Part shown: positions 53,970 through 62,783 of the stretch, one piece after another
Layout of the letters: each line of letters begins with the position of its first letter
Numbering within the stretch: position 1 is the stretch's first letter
Assembly (NCBI GenBank): GCA_016208495.1
Contig: JACQXX010000064.1
Coordinates: 40,693 to 104,692 of the forward strand
DNA: 64,000 nt
Origin: Acidobacteriota bacterium
GTDB lineage: Bacteria; Acidobacteriota; Blastocatellia; Chloracidobacteriales; Chloracidobacteriaceae
Reading direction: 5' to 3'
The notes under the pieces: generated by a model
Seen by the model: only the letters and a program-made list of their open reading frames with translations
Told to the model about the DNA's origin: nothing
The model's database searches: none
Translations under genes and position numbers: made by a program

Positions 53970-54058
53970 GGGGTTTGGGTTCAGGGTTCAGGGTTTTCAA
54001 AGCAATCTCATTTTGTCACCTTGTCATCTCGTCACCCTGTCACCCTGTCATTTTGACC
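53970..54058 (-). repeat. GGGTTCA and GTCACC arrays between hpnI-like and TerD-trypsin genes
   Basis: GGGTTCAGGGTTCAGGG (53976-53993 and flanks) lies upstream of the TerD-trypsin start, C-rich in its sense. CACCTTGTCATCTCGTCACCCTGT-like units (54011-54058) overlap the stop of the glycosyltransferase gene, G-rich in its sense. Confidence 0.85.
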
Positions 54059-55223
54059 TTGGCACCACGGGGACGAACCGGCCACCAAATTCCAGCCGAT
54101 AGCGTTCCTGTCGCCACACGATTTCGCGTCCCAAAAAAGCGCCGAGCCACGTGGCCCAGCTCATGACATCCTGGAGTGGAATCATCCACAGTCGTCCAAC
54201 CACAGAGCGGTCCTGTAATAACAACGTGCCCAATTCAATCGCCAGCCAGAACCGAACCAGCAGGATACTTCCCAAAACCATCAGATTCCAGGGAAAAGGT
54301 GCCAGGACCGCTAACCCAATGGCCCACACCAATCCATAGGTAAACCCCTGGCCGATATATCCATCCGGACGCGAGAAACGCGAACTTCGGTTCCAGCGCA
54401 GTCGGTGGACAAATGTTTTAGTAAATCCAGTGGTTGTGGCGTGATGATTGATCACGTGGGTGGAAAGTGCCACTTTGTAGCCCGCTTCATCCGCCCAATT
54501 CCCGAGCACAAAATCATCAGCCAGATACTCAGCCATGCGCGCGAACCCGCCGATCTTTTCCAGGCATTCACGTCGAATCGCCATTGATGGCCCCAGGGCA
54601 AATTTCATGCCTTCCAGACGTTCAGCCACCACCACACCCGCCATAAACTCAGTGCTCATGCCGAGTGCCTCAAGTTTTGACCAGAAATCAAGTTCCCCGA
54701 CGCCCCGGTACAGGTTGGTCATGGCGCCGACCTCTGTCGGTTGGAACGTCCTGGCCATGTGCCGCAAGTAATCCGTTCGGACCGAAGCATCGCTGTCGGT
54801 AATCACCAAAATGTCAAACTGCGCCGCCTGGGACATCAACTCCATACTATAGACCTTGGCGTTGGCAAATGGTGGCTCGCCCGTCAAAATCAACCGGGTT
54901 GGAATGTGGGCAAATTCAGATGACAGACGGCGGACAATCGGGACCGCCGGGTCTGATTCGTGTCGAACAGCAAACAGAATCTCAAATCGTGGATAGTCTT
55001 GCGCGAAAAACGTTCGCAAATAGGTTTCCAGCCCTGGGTCGGCGCCATTGAGTGGTTTGAGCAGCGAAATTGGCGGCAGCGGGATTGTCGGGTCAACTGG
55101 TACATCAGGTTGCAACCGACGCAGACGACGAATTGAAAAAATTGCCAGCAGGTAATACACCAGCCCGCCCAGACTGGTCACCCCTAAAAACAACAGGGCA
55201 AGGAAATAAAGCACAGACGCCAT
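54048..55223 (-). CDS. Glycosyltransferase family 21-like (ceramide glucosyltransferase/HpnI type)
   Basis: 391 residues. N-terminal membrane helix ([22 protein letters not shown]), then a GT-A domain. [17 protein letters not shown] is the opening, ITDSDASV the metal-binding DxD, LADDF the catalytic Asp region, and [14 protein letters not shown] the (Q/R)xxRW motif. Two to three C-terminal helices follow. This layout is shared by ceramide glucosyltransferases and HpnI, which adds N-acetylglucosamine to bacteriohopanetetrol. No hopanoid gene is nearby, so the acceptor lipid is uncertain. Inner-membrane enzyme. Confidence 0.85.
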   Translation of the reverse strand: MASVLYFLALLFLGVTSLGGLVYYLLAIFSIRRLRRLQPDVPVDPTIPLPPISLLKPLNGADPGLETYLRTFFAQDYPRFEILFAVRHESDPAVPIVRRLSSEFAHIPTRLILTGEPPFANAKVYSMELMSQAAQFDILVITDSDASVRTDYLRHMARTFQPTEVGAMTNLYRGVGELDFWSKLEALGMSTEFMAGVVVAERLEGMKFALGPSMAIRRECLEKIGGFARMAEYLADDFVLGNWADEAGYKVALSTHVINHHATTTGFTKTFVHRLRWNRSSRFSRPDGYIGQGFTYGLVWAIGLAVLAPFPWNLMVLGSILLVRFWLAIELGTLLLQDRSVVGRLWMIPLQDVMSWATWLGAFLGREIVWRQERYRLEFGGRFVPVVPRSK

Positions 55224-55244
55224 ATGCAGAATGAAGAATCCTTT

Positions 55245-55320
55245 GAGTGGTTAGTGGTTAGTGGTTAGTGGTTAGTTCTTGGTTTTTCTTCGAAAGTATT
55301 GATTTCTAACCAATAACCAC
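55245..55320 (-). repeat. TGGTTAG / CTAACCA inverted arrays
   Basis: Four TGGTTAG units (55245-55276) precede the glycosyltransferase start on the minus strand. CTAACCAATAACCAC (55306-55320) follows the stop of the DUF3810 gene. The two are complementary. Confidence 0.9.
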
Positions 55321-55354
55321 CAGCTTATTGATTGATATCAACTCCAACCGGGCT

Positions 55355-56512
55355 TCACTGATCCGGTATTGAATTTTCGGGTGAAGGGCGACTTGAAATA
55401 GAATCGGCGTGATAATAATCGGCGATGAGTCGAACCACCAGACCGTAACTCCCAATGCCAGCGGTGACGTTGTTGGCGCGCAGGTAGGTATGATTGACGC
55501 GCTGGCTGAGGTCCTGCCAGATGCCGCGATACCGGGCCCAAAACACACTCACGGCTTTTAAATCGGCTCGGGGGCCGACGGCAAACTGCTCCAGCAGTTC
55601 CTGAGAGCAATCACGGGTCTCACAGGCATCACGCAACAAGTAGCGTGCTCCCAGCAAATACCCGGAATAGCGACAATAGGGCTGCTCAGCGGTGATGCAA
55701 ATCAAAAAAGCAACGAAGTTGGCTTCATCCTCGGGGGCAAAGCCGCGTTGATGTGCCATTTCGTGGGCAATGGTGAATGGCAAATCACACCCCGGCATAT
55801 CAGTATTGAAATTCGGTTCGCCGGTAAACGGAAAGTACACCCCTGAGATACCGGCATATGACAGCACTGGCGAGAAAAAAACCGGTTTGGCGGGGCTGTA
55901 CGCCCCCTGGGCCGTTGGTCCAATCCAGGTTGCACGACGGAAAGTAGCCTCCAGATCAGCCCGAACCACATCCAGGGAAATGGCCATCACGCCTGGTGAC
56001 ATGGAACCGGCCTGGGTTTGGGCTTCCGCGTAGGCACGATTGGCTTCGGCAACCAAAAACCGGCAGAGATTTTTCACTTCGGCAGGTGTTGCCTGATGCG
56101 AAGGGATCGCCAGCCGCTGGGTTACCGGCAACCGGGCGTAATTCAATCCCCAGCAGAGTTGAAACCCCAGAAGCAATATTCCACCTGCAACCAGCGCATT
56201 GATCCCGCCGGCTTTGACCAATCCTTTCCAATCGGCGCGATTTTTCCACGTTTTTTGCATCAACCACACACTGCCCGCCAGAGCGAAAATGATCGCCAGC
56301 CCAACAAGAACTTCAGCCAGTGAAAAGGGCAGCCAACCGCTTGTAAACCAGAGGCCACGGGCCATCAGCGGATAAAGGGCTTGCCCATAGAGGGCTTCAA
56401 CCACTCGTGGAGAGCGTGGCGCACCAATCTGAAGCACACCTCCGGCCAGGGCAAGGCCAATTGCCAGCCAGCGAAATCGGCTGAAATTCTGAAATCGTGC
56501 CGGAACCGACAT
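55355..56512 (-). CDS. DUF3810 membrane metallopeptidase-like protein
   Basis: 385 residues from ATG 56512 (GGGGG upstream). Three N-terminal membrane helices, then LCWGLNYARLPV and a soluble part with FTIAHEMAHQRGFAPEDEANF: the HExxH zinc site plus Glu/Asp ligands of the DUF3810 family. YAGISGVYFPFTGEPNFN precedes it, as in the family. Predicted inner-membrane zinc protease of unknown substrate. It lies between the glycosyltransferase gene and the divergent MerR gene. Confidence 0.88.
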   Translation of the reverse strand: MSVPARFQNFSRFRWLAIGLALAGGVLQIGAPRSPRVVEALYGQALYPLMARGLWFTSGWLPFSLAEVLVGLAIIFALAGSVWLMQKTWKNRADWKGLVKAGGINALVAGGILLLGFQLCWGLNYARLPVTQRLAIPSHQATPAEVKNLCRFLVAEANRAYAEAQTQAGSMSPGVMAISLDVVRADLEATFRRATWIGPTAQGAYSPAKPVFFSPVLSYAGISGVYFPFTGEPNFNTDMPGCDLPFTIAHEMAHQRGFAPEDEANFVAFLICITAEQPYCRYSGYLLGARYLLRDACETRDCSQELLEQFAVGPRADLKAVSVFWARYRGIWQDLSQRVNHTYLRANNVTAGIGSYGLVVRLIADYYHADSISSRPSPENSIPDQ

Positions 56513-56877
56513 GCATCCCCCAGAGTGAAGTGACAAGGTGACCAATGACCAGGTGACAAAGTGACAAGGTGATCAATGACCAGGTGGCAATCGAGATTCC
56601 AATATCAGGAATTGTTGACAGTAGATAACTAAGAGAATCAGTTGCTCTATCTAAAATCAATTAAATCAATATAATAGAATAAAATTCAATATTCACACTT
56701 TATTTTCAAGAAAATACTGTTGACAGTAAATTATTTCAAGTGTACAGTGTGTCCAACCTTAGATGAAGAATAAATCACTGGCAAGAAAACCGGCATTCAA
56801 AAATCAGGTTTGATTCCATTTGATTTATTGAATTCAACACCAGAGTTGAGCCTTACCCCTTAGCCCAATGGTAGTTT
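56513..56877. promoter_or_regulatory. AT-rich divergent region with candidate sigma-70 promoter for the MerR gene
   Basis: TTGACA (56720-56725) and TACAGT (56743-56748) are 17 bases apart and point toward the MerR-like gene. TGTTGACAGTA occurs twice (56613-56623 and 56719-56728), so the duplicated box could be an operator. Close to the DUF3810 start are GTGACAAGGTGACC repeats (56521-56585), C/T-rich in that gene's sense. The stretch 56630-56730 is strongly AT-rich with TATAAT at 56670-56675. Confidence 0.45.
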
Positions 56878-57510
56878 ATGACGATACAGACCGCTGAATT
56901 GACCGAACACCAATTTCTGGGGACTTCTGAACTGGCTGATGCTGCCGCCCAACTTGTTCTGCACGTGGTGCCAGCTCAAAACCGGGGCAATGTCAGCGAT
57001 TTGCCTGACGAACGAACTGTCCGCTACTACCTGGCACAATCGCTTTTGTCTGAACCACTTGGACGGAAAGGGTCGGCTTCGATCTTTGGGTATCACCATT
57101 TGCTTGAACTGCTGGTCATCAAACGGTTGCAAGCCCAAAACTTGCGAATCAAACAGATTCGGGAGCAACTGACGGGGAAATCAACGGCTGAACTGGAAGC
57201 GATCCTTGAAATTCCAGGGTCACCTGAACCGCCCGATGACTTTGAACTGCCTGATACTTCAGCGACCGCGTTTTTGGAATCGCTCCTGGCTGAAAAATCG
57301 GTTGACCCAGGCGCCACCCAGCGGCAAACCAGCACGATGCCTGTAACCGCCAGCCAGCCAACGCATTCCGCCTGGACCCGAATTGACCTTGAACCAGGGT
57401 TGGAATTGCACATTCAGACCGGCTGGCAATTTCCAACCGAGGCCACAACCCGACACCGGCTAGCCCGACGCATTCAGGATGCCCTGTTGGAAGCTGGCCG
57501 CCGAAAGTAA
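56878..57510 (+). CDS. MerR-like transcriptional regulator
   Basis: 210 residues. The winged-helix DNA-binding part is ISDLPDERTVRYYLAQSLL-like (residues about 40-60), then GRKGSASIFGYHHLLELLVIKRLQAQNLRIKQIREQL, the RYY and helix pattern of MerR proteins. The C-terminal 100 residues carry no Cys metal-binding motif and no recognised ligand domain. It probably controls its neighbours: a divergent DUF3810 gene and the vWA gene downstream. GGTAG before ATG 56878 is a weak ribosome site. Confidence 0.75.
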   Translation: MTIQTAELTEHQFLGTSELADAAAQLVLHVVPAQNRGNVSDLPDERTVRYYLAQSLLSEPLGRKGSASIFGYHHLLELLVIKRLQAQNLRIKQIREQLTGKSTAELEAILEIPGSPEPPDDFELPDTSATAFLESLLAEKSVDPGATQRQTSTMPVTASQPTHSAWTRIDLEPGLELHIQTGWQFPTEATTRHRLARRIQDALLEAGRRK

Positions 57511-57518
57511 GATCATTT

Positions 57519-57675
57519 AGGGTTCCGGGTTCCGGGTTCCGGGTTCCGGGTTCCGGGTTCCGGGTTCCGGGTTCCGGGTTTTCGAAAGGGGAATTCGTCC
57601 CGTTCATCCTTTTGGTCGTGTGGGTCCATGATTATTTTCTTGAACCCTGAACCCTGAACCCTGAACCCTGAACCC
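57519..57675 (+). repeat. GGGTTCC array and opposing CCCTGAA array
   Basis: About nine TTCCGGG units (57519-57580) start 9 bases after the MerR stop. Five CCCTGAA units (57640-57675) end 4 bases before ATG 57680. G-rich after the stop and C-rich before the start. Confidence 0.97.
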
Positions 57676-57679
57676 GACT

Positions 57680-58954
57680 ATGGAACACCTTCCCAAACTG
57701 GAACTGATCTCTGAATATCCGGCGATTCCAGCAGCCTCTGACAAGAGCTTTTATGTGCTGGCGCAGGTCACGCCGCCAGAGATTGGGAAGGGAACGCATC
57801 GGCCACCGTTAAATCTCAGCCTGGTCCTGGATCGGTCAGGGAGCATGGGGGTTGAGAAACTCAATCATGCCAGGCAGGCCGCCTGTTCGCTCATTGATCG
57901 GCTGCTCCCAACTGACCGCCTCAGTCTGGTGACATTTGACACGCGGGTTGAAGTCCTGGTGCCGAGCACCCTGGTGACCGACAAACCAGCACTCAAGGCC
58001 GCCGTGGCTGAAATTTATGGTGGGAGTCGAACGGCGCTCCACGAAGCCTGGGTTCGAGGCGGACTCGAAGTCAGCCGCCACGCCACCGCCAGTTCAATCA
58101 ATCGCGTCATTCTGTTAACGGATGGAATCGCCAATGTCGGGGAAACCCGTCATGAAACCATCTTGAACCACACATCAGAATTAACCCAGCGTGGAATCAC
58201 GACGTCAACGATTGGGATTGGGTTTGACTTTCAGGAAGAACTCCTGATTCCAATGGCCGAAGCTGGCGATGGCAACGCGTTTCATGTGGTTCGCACCACC
58301 GACCTTGAACCCGTGTTGACCGACGAAATCGAAAGCATGATTTCCCAAATTGGCCATTCCACCCGGCTTGGGTTTATGACGAGTGCCGGGTTGGACGTGC
58401 GTGAAATCCTCAACGATTTCACACCAGTTCATAAACAGGAGGTTCGACTTCCAAATTTGCGCGCTGGTCACCCGCTCCAGATTGTCCTGGTTATTGCGAC
58501 CAACCGGTTGAAAGCCAATGCCAGGTCCCAGACGGTCTCAATCCGGCTCAACTGGCAGTGCCAGGCCACGGGAGATAATCACAGTGTCAGTCAAACGTTG
58601 TTTTTGCCGATTGGGCTCGCATCGGAAAAGGCCGCCCATCCCGAGGTTCGAAAACTGGTTGGACTGCTGACCATTGCCCGGATCAAACGTGAGGCCATGC
58701 GTCACATTGATGCGGAGCGCTATACGGAAGCCCAGCAGTTGATTTTGAGCGCCATCCAGATGACCGCCACGCTTTTGACAAATTTGGGTAACGATTTTCG
58801 ATTACGGGCACAACTAAAGGTGCTTGACCAACTGGAACAGGACCTTGAACGGGGAGATGACCCGGCAAAATCCCGGAAATTTCTGGCCTATCAAAGTTAT
58901 GCCACCAGCACCTGCCGATTGGATGGTCAGCCGGACCGAAAAACCGGAAGTTGA
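57680..58954 (+). CDS. von Willebrand factor A domain protein
   Basis: 424 residues. vWA domain with complete MIDAS: Asp51-x-Ser53-x-Ser55 in LDRSGSMG, Thr in SRTALHEA, Asp in LLTDGIANVG. The following sheet domain (LGFMTSAGLDVREIL) and helical end resemble TerY-like and batA-type stress vWA proteins. No signal peptide, so cytoplasmic. It stands two genes from the hybrid kinase region and directly before a PP2C phosphatase; a vWA/PP2C pair is typical of the Ter-linked phosphosignalling group. A kinase partner is not adjacent. The start lacks a Shine-Dalgarno because the repeat array ends at it. Confidence 0.85.
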   Translation: MEHLPKLELISEYPAIPAASDKSFYVLAQVTPPEIGKGTHRPPLNLSLVLDRSGSMGVEKLNHARQAACSLIDRLLPTDRLSLVTFDTRVEVLVPSTLVTDKPALKAAVAEIYGGSRTALHEAWVRGGLEVSRHATASSINRVILLTDGIANVGETRHETILNHTSELTQRGITTSTIGIGFDFQEELLIPMAEAGDGNAFHVVRTTDLEPVLTDEIESMISQIGHSTRLGFMTSAGLDVREILNDFTPVHKQEVRLPNLRAGHPLQIVLVIATNRLKANARSQTVSIRLNWQCQATGDNHSVSQTLFLPIGLASEKAAHPEVRKLVGLLTIARIKREAMRHIDAERYTEAQQLILSAIQMTATLLTNLGNDFRLRAQLKVLDQLEQDLERGDDPAKSRKFLAYQSYATSTCRLDGQPDRKTGS

Positions 58955-59206
58955 AGGTGGCTGAGGTCGAACAATTTGACCACCTGATTGATTTCAGGTC
59001 ACTTCCCTCAATCGCTTTTTCGATGAGTTGAGGCAAACCGGGCAAACACAAACAGGTTTTGAACGTAGGATCAAAACTTAAATTTCAACCAAACCCTTAA
59101 ATATACATTGAAATAGCATTCAGTATTTTACACTGCATTCAAGAACAGTTATTTTGACACAAAGGAGTAAACCACCTTGCCGAGCAGCACATTGGAGATT
59201 CCGATT

Positions 59207-60181
59207 ATGACAGACCGTTCAGTTCACCCAACCAGTCAGCTCGCAGTAAAAATCTCGGCGTTGACCGACGTTGGTCGGGTTCGAAGTGGAAATGAAGACA
59301 ATTTTTTAGTGATAGACCTTGAGACCGGATTTACCTGGACTGCAGATTCCGATCCTCCCGAAAATAATCCTTTCACCATTACCCCAACGGAAAGCGGCCT
59401 GTTATGTGCTGTTTCGGATGGAATGGGCGGCGCGGCTGCGGGTGAAGTTGCCAGTAAGCTGGCGGTTGCCTGGTCAGGTTGGATTATGTCGGAAGCCTGT
59501 GCCCACCCCGACCTCAAAATTTATCCGTTTCACGAGCGCCTTCGACTCGCCATTGAACAAGCCAATATCCAAATCGCCATGGCGGCTGAAGAAGCCCCGG
59601 AATTTTCCGGCATGGGCGCCACCTTTACCGCCGCCGGGATTCAAGGAAGCACCCTGACCCTGGCTCAGGTCGGGGACTCGCGGGCGTACCTGATCCGCAA
59701 TGGGCATATGGTCCAACTGACCCGTGATCAATCGCTGGTGGCCCAGTTGATTGAAATGGGGTCCATTACCGAAGAAGAAGCCGAATTTCACCCCTACCGC
59801 AATGTCATTATGCAGGCCCTCGGGGCCAATGCCTGGGTTGAAGTCGCCGTCCAGGTCATCAACCTGTGCCAGGGAGACCTGGTCCTGCTGTGCAGCGATG
59901 GACTCTCGGGCAAAGTCCGCAAAGACCAGATGCAGAAACTCATTACCGAAGTCAGCAATGATCTGCGGCTTGGGGTTCGCAAACTCATCTATGCCGCCAA
60001 CGAAGCTGGCGGCGACGACAACATCACGGCGGTGCTGCTCCACTTTACGGGAGATCACCTGCCACATCCGGATGGTGAACCAGTCACGGCGCCACAATCG
60101 CTCGAACGTGATCGCTCTCTGCCCCGGCGGGTTGAAATCCAGTATGTCTCACCACAGGAAAGCGAATCCACGCTGGAATAG
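59207..60181 (+). CDS. PP2C-type serine/threonine phosphatase
   Basis: 324 residues from ATG 59207 (GGAG 9 bases upstream). TTG 59177, preceded by AAAGGAG 9 bases upstream, would add 10 residues and is an equally credible start. PP2C motifs in order: VRSGNEDNF, VSDGMGGAAAGEVAS, GDSRAYLIRNG, LTRDQSLV, LLCSDGLSGKV and GGDDNITAVLL, with all Mg-binding Asp positions present. It removes phosphate from Ser/Thr in a PknB-like or TerY-P pathway. It follows the vWA gene after 252 bases. Confidence 0.93.
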   Translation: MTDRSVHPTSQLAVKISALTDVGRVRSGNEDNFLVIDLETGFTWTADSDPPENNPFTITPTESGLLCAVSDGMGGAAAGEVASKLAVAWSGWIMSEACAHPDLKIYPFHERLRLAIEQANIQIAMAAEEAPEFSGMGATFTAAGIQGSTLTLAQVGDSRAYLIRNGHMVQLTRDQSLVAQLIEMGSITEEEAEFHPYRNVIMQALGANAWVEVAVQVINLCQGDLVLLCSDGLSGKVRKDQMQKLITEVSNDLRLGVRKLIYAANEAGGDDNITAVLLHFTGDHLPHPDGEPVTAPQSLERDRSLPRRVEIQYVSPQESESTLE

Positions 60182-60379
60182 GGGTTCAGGGTTCGGGGTT
60201 CAGGGTTCAGGGTTCTCTAATCCCAGGATTAAGCCGTTCTGATCAATCAGTTCTTTTTGGTTTTTAAACAAAACGGCCTGCCGAAATGGCAGGCCGTTTT
60301 CCTTTCAAAAAAGGGAGCTGATATGAGTCATTTTGTTCTCAGGGATTCGAAAACCCTGAACCCCGAACCCTGAACCCCA
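60182..60379. repeat. GGGTTC arrays opposing GAACCC arrays around a terminator
   Basis: GGGTTCAGGGTTCGGGG-type units (60182-60215) begin immediately after the PP2C stop. CCCTGAACCCCGAACCCTGAACCCC (60351-60379) ends 3 bases from the AIM24 stop. The two genes are convergent and each has a G-rich array in its own sense after its stop. Confidence 0.95.
60270..60300. terminator. Bidirectional intrinsic terminator
   Basis: A 13-pair perfect stem (AAAACGGCCTGCC, 60270-60282, with GGCAGGCCGTTTT, 60288-60300) around GAAAT, with U-runs possible in both directions. It separates the PP2C and AIM24 genes. Confidence 0.93.
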
Positions 60380-60381
60380 AT

Positions 60382-61122
60382 TTATTCTCCTGGTCGCATC
60401 AAATTGTTGATAAAGCTGGAAAGCTGATTCAGGTCATGTTGACCGAGGCCCGAAATCTCGCTGGTCAGGCGCTGTAAATTCATCCGACCGGCCAGTTCTT
60501 CTTCAGACGATTGAATTAACACCGTTCCCTGGCCAAAGAAGTCAATTTGTTTTTCTTCGCCTGAAGTCCGGCCCAAAACCATGGAGCCGACCACGTCAAA
60601 GATGTTGCGAATGTAGGAATAATCGTAGTGATAGGACGGGCTCGGGCAATCGGCCCAGCCGAGCAGTGCCTGTTCGTCAACCCGGCATGGCGGTTCGATA
60701 AAATGAACCGGTCCGTTGGACGATGCCAGAAACGTCCCCGTTCCCATCAGCGTCAAATAGCCCGGCTGGGTTGATTCCTGACAGATCAGGCTTGAATCAA
60801 ATCCCAGCACGTGGCTGCTTTTCACCGTCAGATTGCCGCTTTCCAGGTTGTACGAAGCGATATTGTTGCCATTGTCGCCCAAAACGACTTTTCCCTGGCC
60901 GTTGACGATCACAAAATCACCAATGTAGCCGGGAGCGTTAAAAACCTTATCTACAATCACGGCATACATTGAGTCACCGAGCGCCGAAAACCGAAGGTTG
61001 CCGTAGTAGGCAATCATTTTGCCTTTGCGCATAAACATCGCGTCGCGCACTTCGAGGCAATAGCTGTAAGCATTAATGTTATCGTTGGATGGAAGTGTCT
61101 GGTAGTTATAGGAATTGGGCAT
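60382..61122 (-). CDS. AIM24-family protein (3, diverged)
   Basis: 246 residues, 12 bases after the second AIM24 gene. AIM24 (TRAP-like beta-structure) pattern: MFMRKGKMIAYYGNLRF, GYLTLMGTGTFLASSNGPVHFI and RTSGEEKQIDFFGQGTVLIQSSE. It is longer and more diverged than its two neighbours, with an extra C-terminal helix (NLQRLTSEISGLGQHDLNQ). The family is widespread next to Ter and stress genes; its biochemical role is not known. No signal peptide or membrane helix. Confidence 0.85.
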   Translation of the reverse strand: MPNSYNYQTLPSNDNINAYSYCLEVRDAMFMRKGKMIAYYGNLRFSALGDSMYAVIVDKVFNAPGYIGDFVIVNGQGKVVLGDNGNNIASYNLESGNLTVKSSHVLGFDSSLICQESTQPGYLTLMGTGTFLASSNGPVHFIEPPCRVDEQALLGWADCPSPSYHYDYSYIRNIFDVVGSMVLGRTSGEEKQIDFFGQGTVLIQSSEEELAGRMNLQRLTSEISGLGQHDLNQLSSFINNLMRPGE

Positions 61123-61134
61123 AGGTCCACCTTC

Positions 61135-61773
61135 TTACCTCTCGCTTGCCTGGATGTACACCGTGCCGTTGCCGGTGAATTGCAATTGATAGCTTTCGCC
61201 GGACGTCTGGCCGACAAAGGTTTTCCAACTGACGTCGGTCTTGATGCTCGACGTCAGTTGTCCGCGATGGCCAATGTAGGCATCCGGATCAACAAACACC
61301 GGATTGGATGGGTTGACATCAATTCCGATCATATCTCCGTCAGACAGGACCGCCAGTTCACCGTGGCCTTCGAGCGTCGTGGTAAATAATCCCTGACCGG
61401 TCACCGCACCACGAACCAGCCCCGACATTCCACCCTGGTTGCCCATAAATTCGGTCCCGGCCCGTAACCGTGAGTCATAGGCCAGAATACTTTCGCTCTC
61501 AGCATAAAACCGTTCGCCGTTGAGCTTAAGGAGCGTCACGTGTTTGCCAAGGTAGGCATAAAAGACCTCGCCTGAGCCCCGCGATACCATCAGTTGCAGG
61601 TTTTCATTGGTCACCACCCGCATCGCGGCCTGGCCAAAGCCAGCGCCACCGCTCGATTTAGCAAAGGTCACGTTTCCTTTGTATGCGATCATGGCCCCGC
61701 GCTTGGTAAACACTTCTTCGTTGTTGAGTCTGACACACAACAGTTTGCTGTTAATCATTTCAAAGGTCGGCAT
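61135..61773 (-). CDS. AIM24-family protein (2)
   Basis: 212 residues; AAGGAG before ATG 61773. AIM24 beta-barrel pattern: EMINSKLLCVRLNNEEVF, RGAMIAYKGNVTF, GQGLFTTTLEGHGELAVLSDG, VDPDAYIGHRG and GQTSGESYQLQFTGNGTVYIQAS. It aligns well with the gene at 61895-62515, so the two arose by duplication. It lacks transmembrane segments; probably cytoplasmic. Confidence 0.9.
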   Translation of the reverse strand: MPTFEMINSKLLCVRLNNEEVFTKRGAMIAYKGNVTFAKSSGGAGFGQAAMRVVTNENLQLMVSRGSGEVFYAYLGKHVTLLKLNGERFYAESESILAYDSRLRAGTEFMGNQGGMSGLVRGAVTGQGLFTTTLEGHGELAVLSDGDMIGIDVNPSNPVFVDPDAYIGHRGQLTSSIKTDVSWKTFVGQTSGESYQLQFTGNGTVYIQASER

Positions 61774-61804
61774 GCGCTTATCTCCTTACCGGTCAAACGA
61801 ATGT

Positions 61805-61893
61805 AGAATTAAGAATTAAGAAATTAAGAATTGAGGAATTAAGCGATGATGTTGTATTCATTCTTCATTCTTCATTCTTCATTCTTCATTCCT
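61805..61893 (-). repeat. AATTAAG and CATTCTT arrays between AIM24 genes
   Basis: GAATTAAGAATTAAG units (61805-61843) lie upstream of the AIM24-2 start. ATTCTTC units (61855-61893) follow the AIM24-1 stop, purine-rich (GAAGAAT) in its sense. Confidence 0.9.
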
Positions 61894-61894
61894 T

Positions 61895-62515
61895 CTATTT
61901 CAGTTCGCTGGGTTGAATGTAGACCAGGCCCTGGCCGCTGAACTTGAGTTGATAACTTTCACCTGAAGTCTGGCCGATCATGGTGCGCCAGTTGACATCA
62001 AAGTGAAATTCCTGCTGGATGTTGCCCTGATAGGCGATAAACGCATCCGGATCAACAAATAACGGCATCTGCGGCGAGACTTCGAGGCAAATTAAATTGC
62101 CATCGGACATCACCACTACATTGCCGTGGCCTTCGACGGTTGTGGTAAACAGGCCCTGGCCCGAAGCCATCCCACGCAGCCCCGCAAACGCGGTACTGGT
62201 GCGCACGCTGACGTCATAGACCAGCAAACTTTTGCTTTCAATAAACAATTTGCCACCCTGGAGCGGAATCACCGTCAATTCGCGGGCTTCGTGCGCATAG
62301 TACACTTTGCCCGATCCAGTGGTGGTCATTACGTTTAAGCCTTCGTTGGAGACAGTTCGGCGCAGCGCTCCGAAAAACCCTTCTCCGCCTAATATCTGTT
62401 TCTCAAATTTCATTTGCCCCTCATAGGCGACCATGGCGCCAGCCAGTGCCAGCACTTTTTCATTCATGAGGGTGACTTCAAGTAATCGTGAATTCTTTAA
62501 ATGATAATTCGGCAT
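61895..62515 (-). CDS. AIM24-family protein (1)
   Basis: 206 residues; GGGAG 9 bases before ATG 62515. YHLKNSRLLEVTLMNEKVL, GAMVAYEGQMKFEKQI, GQGLFTTTVEGHGNVVVMSDG, VDPDAFIAYQGN and GQTSGESYQLKFSGQGLVYIQPSE define the family. First of three tandem AIM24 genes on the minus strand, 121 bases from the second. Confidence 0.92.
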   Translation of the reverse strand: MPNYHLKNSRLLEVTLMNEKVLALAGAMVAYEGQMKFEKQILGGEGFFGALRRTVSNEGLNVMTTTGSGKVYYAHEARELTVIPLQGGKLFIESKSLLVYDVSVRTSTAFAGLRGMASGQGLFTTTVEGHGNVVVMSDGNLICLEVSPQMPLFVDPDAFIAYQGNIQQEFHFDVNWRTMIGQTSGESYQLKFSGQGLVYIQPSELK

Positions 62516-62783
62516 GATGTGAACTCCCGAAAATATCTGTCCACACAGGTCTGTCCAAAACCAAAAGCAATTTGGGTTTGTCCGAAGATCAAGCCGTGAT
62601 TTTTGGAGAACAAAACATGTGCAGATTCAGAGTGTGTGAAAAGCGGGACGCATTCTCTCTGAAAACCTCTCAAATGCCAAGTGAAGAAAATTTCCTCTTC
62701 GGTTCGCGGTTTCCTGCCGAATACCTTGAAGCACCAATCAGGTATCCGTACTGTTTCACTACACTGAATTCAGGAGATCTTAT

